Shown here piece after piece: positions 33,005 through 40,900 of a stretch of DNA of 64,000 nt. Source of the DNA: Schlesneria sp. (GTDB taxonomy: Bacteria > Planctomycetota > Planctomycetia > Planctomycetales > Planctomycetaceae); assembly GCA_028291515.1 (NCBI GenBank), contig JAQGHU010000033.1:62001-126000 (forward strand), given 5' to 3'. The notes below the pieces were generated by a model. That model was not told the DNA's origin. It saw only the letters and a program-made list of their open reading frames with translations, and searched no databases. Made by a program: the position numbers and the translations under genes. Numbering within the stretch: the stretch's first letter is position 1; every line of letters starts with the position of its first letter.

Positions 33005-34573
33005 TCAATTAAAAGGGGCAACGATCATAAAGCTGAAATTGTCGGCCCCACCTGATGGAGGGCTGTCAAGTTGGAAGGATTTCTCGACGATTCCAGTTAT
33101 TGGGTCGGACACACGAACCAGCGCTCGCCCGCCAGGTTCCGCACCCGGCGACAAGAATGTATAGACTCGATCGTCTTCACCAATCGTTAACAGCTGTCCA
33201 GTCACGGGAAACTCTCCAAGTCCCTTTCCTGTTGTCGCGTCGAATTGATAGATCAACGCACTATTCCGGTCGGCTGCCAAGAGTCGGCCCGATTTGCTGA
33301 ATGCGATTGCTCCGTATCCGTGTGTTCCTGTTTCTCCAAAAGTCCCTATCGTTTTTCCGGTAGTACCATCGACCTGGAGAATTCCTGCCTGATTTCCAGA
33401 AAGATAGACGTGCTTGTCAGGGCCGAAGGCCAAAGCCAGCGGATCGAATTCTTCGAGTTTAGCGAAGATCGCATCTTCTATCGTGCCAGCGGTTGACGGC
33501 AATGGTTTCCCATTGGCCTCGTCAAAACGAAGGATCTGCCGGTTATCGTGAACCGCGAGATAGAGATGTCCATCCGGTCCGCTGACGATGTTCCCCATAA
33601 ATCCTGCGAATGGATTTGCAGTCAACGGGGTCGCGTCGAGCTTGGCGTCAGTTTTCTTAAGACGATGAATCATGAACGTCCATTTGTCCGGTGCCGAGAT
33701 ATTGGCGACTGCAAACATCTCGTGTGTCGTCGGCACAACCGCGAGACCGTGAAATTGGCCTACAGCGGCAGGAGCTTCAATGATTGACTTAACGGTGCCC
33801 GCCTCCAGATCAATGTGTTGAATCTTGTTATCGCCAGCGTTGAAGAGTAGATGTCGCGCCATCGCAGGCCGGATCGCCTGGAAGGTGATCGACTGTCCCT
33901 CGAACGAGTTGCTCTGGCCGGATTTGCTGATCACCGTCAGGACGGGAATATATTCGCCAGGTTTGAGATAGGTGTGCTTCACCTTCAAGTCTGAAGTTTC
34001 TGTTGGAGCATCTCCTTCAGCTTCGTCACCAAATTTCCACGAGCGTTTTTCAATCGGGCCGGTGGAGTTGTCTGTGAAGGTCACTGTGAACTGAGGCGTT
34101 TCCGAGAGCACTTGAACAAACGCGGCTTTGACCGGTTGCTGCTGCAGTAAATAGATCGCAGAAATGGTGAGGACCAACAATGCGACGACGAGGACGATCA
34201 GCCACCACGGGAAAGTAGTCGGGGGCTCGACGACGGGATCGACTTCAAATGCGACAGCCGGACCTTCAGCATAGTCATCGTCTGGATCAGCGGCATTCAA
34301 TACATCCAATCGAAATGAATATCGGCCAGGTGCCATTTGGGATGGTAGTCCAACACGAACTCGACATGGATAGGTTTCATTCGCCTTGAAGTCGCGTTCG
34401 ATTTCACCGACAAGAGCGAGTGACGTCCCACTGGTCTGTCCAATTGGCGTCAGTTGCATCCGTCCACGGACCGCTCGGTTGGCGATATTCGAAACCGTAA
34501 AAACCACTTCACCCTGCCGTCGGTCAAGCGTCATTTCGCTCGCGGGCGTCGTGACAGAAAACGATCGAGTCAT
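33005..34573 (-). CDS. eCIS-operon membrane protein: beta module, TM helix, PKD domain, NHL-type propeller
   Basis: 522 residues from ATG 34573 (strong AGGAAGGA site). Residues 1-112 form a beta module that shares its pattern with the neighbour at 35552-36907 (GRYSFRLDVLNAADPDDDYA here, GRYGFRLDAVNVADPDDDFA there). One membrane helix follows (about 122-143). About 150-235 is a PKD-like domain (FTVTFTDNSTG, SWKFGDEAEG, HTYLKPGEYIPVLTV). The rest is an NHL/SMP30-like propeller (MGNIVSGPDGHLYLAV, ALAFGPDKHVYLSG, AIAFSKSGRLLAADRN). No signal peptide. It is the last gene of the injection-system operon, 150 bases after the previous one. A role in anchoring, sensing or ligand binding is inferred from architecture only. 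Confidence 0.85.
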   Translation of the reverse strand: MTRSFSVTTPASEMTLDRRQGEVVFTVSNIANRAVRGRMQLTPIGQTSGTSLALVGEIERDFKANETYPCRVRVGLPSQMAPGRYSFRLDVLNAADPDDDYAEGPAVAFEVDPVVEPPTTFPWWLIVLVVALLVLTISAIYLLQQQPVKAAFVQVLSETPQFTVTFTDNSTGPIEKRSWKFGDEAEGDAPTETSDLKVKHTYLKPGEYIPVLTVISKSGQSNSFEGQSITFQAIRPAMARHLLFNAGDNKIQHIDLEAGTVKSIIEAPAAVGQFHGLAVVPTTHEMFAVANISAPDKWTFMIHRLKKTDAKLDATPLTANPFAGFMGNIVSGPDGHLYLAVHDNRQILRFDEANGKPLPSTAGTIEDAIFAKLEEFDPLALAFGPDKHVYLSGNQAGILQVDGTTGKTIGTFGETGTHGYGAIAFSKSGRLLAADRNSALIYQFDATTGKGLGEFPVTGQLLTIGEDDRVYTFLSPGAEPGGRALVRVSDPITGIVEKSFQLDSPPSGGADNFSFMIVAPFN

Positions 34574-34723
34574 CTCATTCCTTCCTGACTGAATCTCGCT
34601 TGTCAAAAGCCGCAATAGACAATGAAGGGCTTTAATAACTTGCCATACGATTCTCGGCGGACCAATCCAATGATACTGGTTTGAGTGGATCGTAATTCTT
34701 AAATGCTTCGAGATGAATCGCGA

Positions 34724-35524
34724 TCAATTCTTGAATGTCGAACTGATTTTTGGGCTTTGCACATCTTTCTGTCCGACCGCGGTAATAGACCACTTCCAAG
34801 TGCCGTGACGATGTTCCAGAGCAATTTGCGTAGACGTGGCCGCAGTCTCTCCCGATCCGGTCGCGCTCCATGACGTTGCCGATGAACTGTTTGAAGAACC
34901 ACTATAGGCGAATCGATACCGTATTGCTCGATCCACCGGATTCCATCGCAATGTGACCTGTTGAGGGATTGATTCGGGATTCGACGTCAACGGCTTACGA
35001 GGGTCTGGTTCGACCAACTTTGGTGCCGGCAGCGTATCGGTCATCAACCTCGCTCTGGCAGCCTGCCCTCCAGTTGTCCGTGCGATTGTCAGCGTGCCTC
35101 CTGGCTTCAGAATCGGCCAGCTTCGTTGCTCGCCGGGGCCGAGTGACATCTCGATCTTCTGATCAGCACTGGGTGGTGATGTCGACGGCGAGTAGTTTAG
35201 TTTGAGTGTGGTGTCATCGAGATTGCAGATTGTCGCGATTCGAACTGATCCGAAGTAGGCAGTGCTTGGAGCAACAACAGCATCACACTTCTCCACGCTC
35301 GGCTGCAGGAGGAACAGACCGTCTTTCAAGCAGTCGGATTTGACCTCTGTCGGCTTCAGGCTTGGCGGGGTGAATGTCGATTTCAGCCCTTGGATAAGCC
35401 AGTTACTGTCGGGAGCACCATTGTTCGACACCCCCACAAGCCCGCTTCCAAGGCAGATCGTGGCAACAATTGCGAACAAAATCAGAACAGTCAGGACGAC
35501 ACGCTGGTTCGACACGAAAGGCAC
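34724..35524 (-). CDS. eCIS-operon signal-anchored protein with FN3-like C-terminus, 266 aa
   Basis: The N-terminus has a short basic stretch and a hydrophobic helix (VVLTVLILFAIVATICLGSG), so the rest is probably periplasmic or surface-exposed. Two cysteine residues in the 60-100 region (DCLKDGLFLLQ, EKCDAVV, IATICNLDD) could form disulphides in an unrecognised beta domain. Residues about 175-266 read as a fibronectin-III-like domain (VTLRWNPVDRAIRYRFAYSG, GTWKWSITAVGQ). It lies 27 bases downstream of the PASTA gene in the same operon. Function not recognised. Confidence 0.75.
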   Translation of the reverse strand: MPFVSNQRVVLTVLILFAIVATICLGSGLVGVSNNGAPDSNWLIQGLKSTFTPPSLKPTEVKSDCLKDGLFLLQPSVEKCDAVVAPSTAYFGSVRIATICNLDDTTLKLNYSPSTSPPSADQKIEMSLGPGEQRSWPILKPGGTLTIARTTGGQAARARLMTDTLPAPKLVEPDPRKPLTSNPESIPQQVTLRWNPVDRAIRYRFAYSGSSNSSSATSWSATGSGETAATSTQIALEHRHGTWKWSITAVGQKDVQSPKISSTFKN

Positions 35525-35551
35525 TCCAACTCAGTCCCGTTGCTCGAACAC

Positions 35552-36907
35552 TCATTGAGGACGCACGTAGGCCTTTCGCAGCCAGTCTGTCCTTGCAGGG
35601 TGAAGGTCTATACGTTCCTTTGTTAGCTCCCACGAAACAGTGACCTGGATCTTGGCGCCAACCTCAATGGGGGGCGAACCAAACATGGGACTCTGAGACA
35701 GGACTTTATCAGGAAAAATAAAGTGATGAATGATCGCGGCGCCGGGACTATTCGTGATTTCGATCGCGAGACCCGCCTTTTTTGCTTCGTTGTCGGCATT
35801 GAAATAAGACAGTGATTCCAGTTTCGGGACGGGGACTCGTGTGGGTCTAATCCAGAGCAAGACTCCCGAGTTCTTAGCGACCAATTTGCCCGTCGACCAG
35901 GGAGGGTCCTGTTTGTATACCTCGCCGGGTTGGACTCTGTTGTGTTCCGGTGAAGTCGGGTCATCGTTGCCGTATCCTTTGACGATCAGATTGCTGCTGA
36001 CGACTGTATTAACAGCGTCGTCAAATCTCTTTCCGACAAGATTGGGAAGCTCCATGCCGTCACCGACGATCGTCACCAAGAGCGGTAGATTCCGGCGGAC
36101 GTATGTTGGGCGTTGTGCGTCAAAGGGAGGGTCCTGTTCAAGAATAGTCCCCAGCGGCTTTCCTTGCTCCAGCCTGGTCTCTTCGACGGCGATCTGCATC
36201 CCTAAGTCCTTCAGAATTGCCGTCACGGCGGCATCCTGAATGACCTGGTTGACCAGGTTCGGCACGGCAACAAGAGAAGCCTCGGTCGTCAGTTGCACCT
36301 TCGTTCCAACAGGCACGGGGGTGTCCGAGGCCGTCGGCGATTGCTCGATGACGGTGCCTGGTTCTTTGTCGGTGACCTTGGGTTCAATTTCCACAGGCAC
36401 AAACCCTGCGTCTCTGGTCATCTGCGTTGCCTCGCTGATCGGTTTTCCGATGACGTTCGGAACCTTCCCGGTGCGCGGCCAAAGTTGCCAGGAGAGAAGC
36501 AGCAGCACGGCCAGCGAACCCAATGTCGCGGCCAGGATTGCCCCCCACTGCGTTGCGGTGACGGGACTCGGAGTCGCTTGGACATCGAATTCCACGAGGT
36601 CGCTTTGTGCAAAATCGTCGTCTGGGTCTGCGACATTGACGGCATCAAGGCGAAATCCGTAGCGTCCAGCGGGAGTGCCTGGGGGGATCACGACCCGAAT
36701 CACAACCTGTTGAGATTGATTGGGCAGAACGTCGTATTCTAAATCACCCACCACAGACAACCATGTGGCACGCGTTGTCCCCTCGGAGGATGGTGTCACT
36801 CGCCCTCTGATGGGGCGAGCCTGCAAACTGGTGACACCAAATACCAGGTCACCACGCCCCGAATTCAACACGACTTGTTTCGGAGGAGTAATCGAGAAAG
36901 ATGGCAT
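35552..36907 (-). CDS. eCIS-operon membrane protein: beta module, TM helix, four PASTA repeats
   Basis: 451 residues. Residues 1-110 are the same N-terminal beta module as the protein at 33005-34573; one membrane helix spans about 121-143. Four PASTA repeats follow, starting VPNVIGKPISEA (about 149), VPNLVNQVIQDA, LPNLVGKRFDDA and VPKLESLSYFNA, each with a late G-x-V/I-x-x-Q-x-P element (GTVIEQSP, GTILEQDPP, GEVYKQDPP, KVLSQSP). PASTA domains in kinases and penicillin-binding proteins contact peptidoglycan fragments. Outward placement is expected by analogy, though the basic residues just after the helix make the topology uncertain. It starts 19 bases after the TIGR02242 tail gene. Confidence 0.88.
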   Translation of the reverse strand: MPSFSITPPKQVVLNSGRGDLVFGVTSLQARPIRGRVTPSSEGTTRATWLSVVGDLEYDVLPNQSQQVVIRVVIPPGTPAGRYGFRLDAVNVADPDDDFAQSDLVEFDVQATPSPVTATQWGAILAATLGSLAVLLLLSWQLWPRTGKVPNVIGKPISEATQMTRDAGFVPVEIEPKVTDKEPGTVIEQSPTASDTPVPVGTKVQLTTEASLVAVPNLVNQVIQDAAVTAILKDLGMQIAVEETRLEQGKPLGTILEQDPPFDAQRPTYVRRNLPLLVTIVGDGMELPNLVGKRFDDAVNTVVSSNLIVKGYGNDDPTSPEHNRVQPGEVYKQDPPWSTGKLVAKNSGVLLWIRPTRVPVPKLESLSYFNADNEAKKAGLAIEITNSPGAAIIHHFIFPDKVLSQSPMFGSPPIEVGAKIQVTVSWELTKERIDLHPARTDWLRKAYVRPQ

Positions 36908-36926
36908 TGCTGCTCATTCCATGAGT

Positions 36927-37487
36927 TTAGCGGGGTGTTGGAAGGCCGTTAAATTCCAGAGTGTAAGTCACGTACGCGGGTTTCTCTTGTTGAATAATAC
37001 GATCCAGCAAGCTGCGGTCCGATAAGGCGGACGCGGGTGCCCGCACGCAGATATGAAATGGAAGAACATCGCTTCCCGAACCGCGAACCTGCTCGTCGAT
37101 CGTAAATTGTCCAGGCAGTCCTGTCACCGTTTCCAGGACGAGCAACAAGCCGCGCGCTGTTCCTCGCCACTGCGCAATCTGTGCTCCGACCGCCGCCAAT
37201 TCACGCAGTCGACCGAGCCTGTTCGACTGCATCACTCCACCGTCGCAATGATCAGTTGCACGGCCCGCCTCAAAAAAGCGTTCCTGATCCAACCAACGTC
37301 CCAGGAAGGGGACCCAATCGTCATCCGTCAGCAGTGGGTCGAGCAATTCATCCCACCGGCCGATAGCTCGCGATGCCCGCTCATGCAGCAACTCCATGAC
37401 TTCCAGCAAGGCAGATAACGGCGTCCCCGGCACAATTGTCCGTCGGAAGATTTCCGGTAGCAGTCGCTGTATTTCGGAGTGCTTCAT
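36927..37487 (-). CDS. eCIS tail protein, TIGR02242/gpI-like
   Basis: 186 residues. Reads like the TIGR02242 'phage tail protein' found after the J-type baseplate gene in contractile injection clusters: LPEIFRRTIVPGTPLSALLEVMEL, the acidic DELLDPLLTDDDWVPFLGRWL, and RLRELAAVGAQIAQWRGTARGLLLVLE with TGLPGQFTI. In phage P2 terms this is the gpI position; its family is thought to help build the baseplate wedge. GAGAGGA precedes the ATG. It sits 9 bases after the baseplate J gene. Confidence 0.85.
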   Translation of the reverse strand: MKHSEIQRLLPEIFRRTIVPGTPLSALLEVMELLHERASRAIGRWDELLDPLLTDDDWVPFLGRWLDQERFFEAGRATDHCDGGVMQSNRLGRLRELAAVGAQIAQWRGTARGLLLVLETVTGLPGQFTIDEQVRGSGSDVLPFHICVRAPASALSDRSLLDRIIQQEKPAYVTYTLEFNGLPTPR

Positions 37488-37496
37488 GTGATCCTC

Positions 37497-40133
37497 TCAG
37501 CCATTCGTCTTGGGATTGGCGACAGGGACACTTCCTGAGTCGAGTACTTGTTCGTTGTCGACGAAGTTAATGACATGCTCGCCCGAGCAGAATAGCCATG
37601 ACTCGGGCAACGTCACTCGGTCTGTCAGTTCTGATTGCGAGCAATTCTCATAAGTCTTGCCTAAATTCGTACTCTTGTAGATGGACGATTCGCTACTTGC
37701 AAAGAGCAGTCCCGATTGAGGATCAACGGCGATGGCAGCGATGCTGCGAAGTCGGCCTCCTTTGTCTTCCAGCGGCAGTTTAGAAGTCGCGATGTCGGGG
37801 CCGGTCCAACTGCTTTCTTTCGCGGCCGTATCCAACCATAGCACTCCCGCGCGTCGCGTTGCTGCAAACACGACGGATTGGTGGAAGGCAATCGCCATGC
37901 AACTCCCTCCGGTCCAGTTGTCAGAGAAGTCGCGTCGAGACTCGGCCACGCTACTGCCGTTCGTGATTTCCCAGCGGAGACAACCATTGCCGGGCTGGTC
38001 TTTTTCCGCCCACCGTCCGGCCCACAGGAACGTCCGCAATCCATCGGTCTGGAACTGCAGCGTATGAATATCATCGCCGCGATTTCCGATAAACTGGAAA
38101 GGCCGTTGATTTACTGACAGGTAGACACCACGCAATTCAGTCGCTGCGACGGCGATGCATGATGCCCCACTCGCATCGACCCCCGACGCCACCGCATAGA
38201 ATCCACAAGTCTGTTTTTCCGGTAGAACTTCTTTCGGGTTGTATAACGATCCCTGACGCACATCGAACAATCCATCCTGGGTCGCGACCATCAGGGTTGG
38301 AACACCATCGCGGGCGACCCAGGCAAGATCATAGATCCGAGACGTCATCAATCCCCAACTCGTCTGCCATGTTTCACCACAGTCGGTGGAAACGTGAACT
38401 TGATACCCTCCGCTATCACCCTGCAATTCTGTCGCGATGCCAAGCATCCCCGGACGACCGGATTGAAACAGATCGGGACGGCCAGGCATCGTTTCGACTT
38501 TCAGAAGCCGTTCACTGGGAAAGCGTGCCACGACTTCCCAACCATCCCCGTTATTTGTCGATCTGAAAAGTGCATCGCCAGAGCAGGCGTACCACGTGCT
38601 GGGTTGGAAAGGGTCGGCAGCGAGGCACTCGACTTTGTCTTGGGGTGCATCTTGCACCACGAATTTCAACGATTGAACATAATCGACTTCCGGCTCTCTC
38701 AGAATAATGTGATACAAATTTGAGGCGCGCAAGGGTTGTCCGAATTCCCAGCCGTTATAGGGAGGTGATGTGGTGAGAGAGGGCAGGGGGTTGATTGTGC
38801 GGTGCAAGCTTTGCAGGATTCTCGACTTGACCGCTTCTCGATCTGTGCCGGGAAAGAGCTTGACGTACGCCTCGGCGATGACTGCCTTGCATCGAGCCCA
38901 CGCCACGAGACATGCGGTTCCTAACGGACGACGCTCGTCTAGAATTCTCTCAATTGACGCTCGGTCATCTTCGGATTGGAACTCACGTAGCTTTTCGACA
39001 GAAACCGCTCCATGGTTGTCGCGGAATTCCTCCGAAACATCATTTAAGATACGGACTTCCACGGCGCCCGGCTGTGCATGGACCCACATGGATTTCTGAG
39101 TGAACGCTTTCGCGCGAGCGACGCCATCGATCATGGCAAAACGTTCGAAGTCGATTGCCGTGATGGCGCGCTGCGGTGTTCGGAACTCGAGAGGCCCACG
39201 CATCAGTGCGTTTGGCAATGTTTCGGACGCGGAACCACCCTTGGCTGGCCCAGGGTTGGTGACAATCACTCCAGGAATTTGATCTTTGAGAATCGTCAGT
39301 TTGTCGGCGGCAAGATTTCCCTCGCTGCCGCCGCCTCGGCGATACCACAGCCGTATTTCACGCCCCAGCAGAGGGACCTGCGCCAGCGTCCGTGGTTGTT
39401 CTTCATGGCTGCTCGACAATTGCAAAGCAGGTGAGAACGTGATTCGTCCGGTGAAGCGATCGGCGAGATAGACCGGGCTATCTCCCCCGGCTGTGGTGAA
39501 GTTCTCGACTTCTTGCCAGATCTGAAACGTCTTGCCATCGTACTGCATCGATCTCGACCGCTCTGGAGAACGATCAGTGCCGACTTCCACTCCGACGATC
39601 AGGTCCCCATCATCGCCCGTGGAAGCAATGATGGGAGCCCGTTTTGCGAAGACGAATTGACCCGGACGTCCGGTACCGAGACCGGCCGATTCCGCCTGCA
39701 CAAGTTCACAGTGCAGTGCCTGCACTGTCTTACTTGTTACTCCTGGCTCAAAAACCAGGTCTGAGGTCGTCACAAAAACGGGAGCTTCTGCCGATCCCGT
39801 GCGCCCGCCGGTCGTGACCCGCGTTCCAGCGCGGATCTCGAACTCTTGTTCTCGAGGTGCGTCCAAGACAAATTGCAGTGCCGTACGCGAGCATTGTGGT
39901 GGATGAAGTTTCACGCCCAGCAGACGAAGAAATTCGATGTAAGCCTTTTCAGGCAGGCGATTCAGGCGATAAAGCATTACTTCTGTCAAATGAGCAAAAG
40001 CCTCGATCAGGACCGTCCCCGGATTACCGGGTGATGTATCCCAGTCGCTGCAGGTTGACTTGATCCGCTGTGTCGCATCATCGACAAGTTGTTGAAAATT
40101 TCGATCATCCAGATTAGGGGATGGCAAGGTCAT
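37497..40133 (-). CDS. eCIS baseplate J-like protein (TIGR02243) fused to an Asp-box beta-propeller
   Basis: 878 residues. Residues 1 to about 490 match the baseplate J/TIGR02243 (Afp11-like) family: PNLDDRNFQQLVDDATQRI, SPGNPGTVLIEAFAHLTE, MLYRLNRLPEKAYIEFLRLLG and GPLEFRTPQRAITAIDFERFA. These form the wedge plates around the spike. From about 495 the chain becomes a propeller with three Asp-box/BNR motifs, STNNGDGW (about 524), STDCGETW (about 581) and STNLGKTY (about 820), like sialidase, Ycf48 or sortilin propellers. No stop or frameshift separates the halves. The gp25 gene overlaps the start by one base. The propeller might bind a surface ligand or organise the plate; this is inference. 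Confidence 0.88.
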   Translation of the reverse strand: MTLPSPNLDDRNFQQLVDDATQRIKSTCSDWDTSPGNPGTVLIEAFAHLTEVMLYRLNRLPEKAYIEFLRLLGVKLHPPQCSRTALQFVLDAPREQEFEIRAGTRVTTGGRTGSAEAPVFVTTSDLVFEPGVTSKTVQALHCELVQAESAGLGTGRPGQFVFAKRAPIIASTGDDGDLIVGVEVGTDRSPERSRSMQYDGKTFQIWQEVENFTTAGGDSPVYLADRFTGRITFSPALQLSSSHEEQPRTLAQVPLLGREIRLWYRRGGGSEGNLAADKLTILKDQIPGVIVTNPGPAKGGSASETLPNALMRGPLEFRTPQRAITAIDFERFAMIDGVARAKAFTQKSMWVHAQPGAVEVRILNDVSEEFRDNHGAVSVEKLREFQSEDDRASIERILDERRPLGTACLVAWARCKAVIAEAYVKLFPGTDREAVKSRILQSLHRTINPLPSLTTSPPYNGWEFGQPLRASNLYHIILREPEVDYVQSLKFVVQDAPQDKVECLAADPFQPSTWYACSGDALFRSTNNGDGWEVVARFPSERLLKVETMPGRPDLFQSGRPGMLGIATELQGDSGGYQVHVSTDCGETWQTSWGLMTSRIYDLAWVARDGVPTLMVATQDGLFDVRQGSLYNPKEVLPEKQTCGFYAVASGVDASGASCIAVAATELRGVYLSVNQRPFQFIGNRGDDIHTLQFQTDGLRTFLWAGRWAEKDQPGNGCLRWEITNGSSVAESRRDFSDNWTGGSCMAIAFHQSVVFAATRRAGVLWLDTAAKESSWTGPDIATSKLPLEDKGGRLRSIAAIAVDPQSGLLFASSESSIYKSTNLGKTYENCSQSELTDRVTLPESWLFCSGEHVINFVDNEQVLDSGSVPVANPKTNG

Positions 40134-40561
40134 TAAATTGTCCCCCCTGAAAGTTCGATGGGGAGCTGCAATTGCTGGTTTTGCTGGGTCGCTCGAATTC
40201 TGTAGTCGAGCACGATGATCAGGCGTTCCGCAAACTCTGGATCGCGCGTGGCATCAAGTTTGGTGACAACGATTCGCTTTTCCCAACGCTGAAGTGCCTG
40301 CCGCACGTAGTGAATCGCCAGACCTGCTGTCGTATCGTCATTGGCAGCGAATAGCAGTCTGTGAAGCGAACAGCCGTAACCGGGGCGCATCACCCGTTCG
40401 CCTGGACGCGTTGATAAGAGCAGAATGATGGCTTGCCGAATGGAACGGTCGTCTTCCACCGTTTCAAGGCTACCGGTGGCAGTCAATTGAAAGCCAATTC
40501 CAGCCGAGTCTATCGCGGGCGGATAAAAGAACCGGATGGCGCGGTCTCGTTGCAGGGTCAT
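40133..40561 (-). CDS. eCIS baseplate wedge gp25-like protein
   Basis: 142 residues. It matches the T4 gp25/GPW/Afp9 family, with the diagnostic 'SIRQAIILLLSTRPGERVMRPGYGCSLHRLLF' order (read in pieces: IILLLSTRPGERVM, PGYGCSLHRLLFA). The E-R and G-Y-G residues contact sheath and wedge in characterised systems. Start and stop are coupled to neighbours (TAATG with the J gene, a 4-base ATGA overlap with the PAAR-like gene), indicating translational coupling. Confidence 0.93.
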   Translation of the reverse strand: MTLQRDRAIRFFYPPAIDSAGIGFQLTATGSLETVEDDRSIRQAIILLLSTRPGERVMRPGYGCSLHRLLFAANDDTTAGLAIHYVRQALQRWEKRIVVTKLDATRDPEFAERLIIVLDYRIRATQQNQQLQLPIELSGGTI

Positions 40562-40899
40562 TCCATTTCCCCAACAAAATCTTGCCCCGCTTCGATCACT
40601 CGATAGACAACGATTCCCGGAGGCGTGCCATCTGTCAGGCCTTGCAGGGTATCCAGGCAGACACGGTTGCCATCGATACGCAGCAGATCCGAATAGCCCT
40701 CTTTAACAGTGAGGGTCAATTGACAAGGCTTGATCCCAAGATTGATGTTTGGGCAACCAGATATTTTTTCCCCCACTGGATCATCTTCAATCATGACGAT
40801 TCGTCCGTCGATTGTAACCCAATCTTGAGTCATCTCGTTTTTCACGTTTCCAAGCCGATGGTCACAGACAAGTTTCGCCTCTTCAGTCAGGAGTCGCAT
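40558..40899 (-). CDS. PAAR-like spike-tip protein of the eCIS
   Basis: 113 residues from ATG 40899 with a strong AGGAAGGA site; the frame is open to 41058 but the extension lies inside the spike gene. It has the pattern of small tip proteins found between the spike and gp25 genes: CDHRLGNV, WVTIDGRIVMIEDDPVGEK, ISGCPNINLGIKPCQLT and DGNRVCLDTLQGLTDGTPPG. Conserved Cys/His residues could bind a metal, as in PAAR cones. Afp10-equivalent by position and pattern; PAAR homology is distant. Confidence 0.8.
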   Translation of the reverse strand: MRLLTEEAKLVCDHRLGNVKNEMTQDWVTIDGRIVMIEDDPVGEKISGCPNINLGIKPCQLTLTVKEGYSDLLRIDGNRVCLDTLQGLTDGTPPGIVVYRVIEAGQDFVGEME

Positions 40900-40900
40900 C

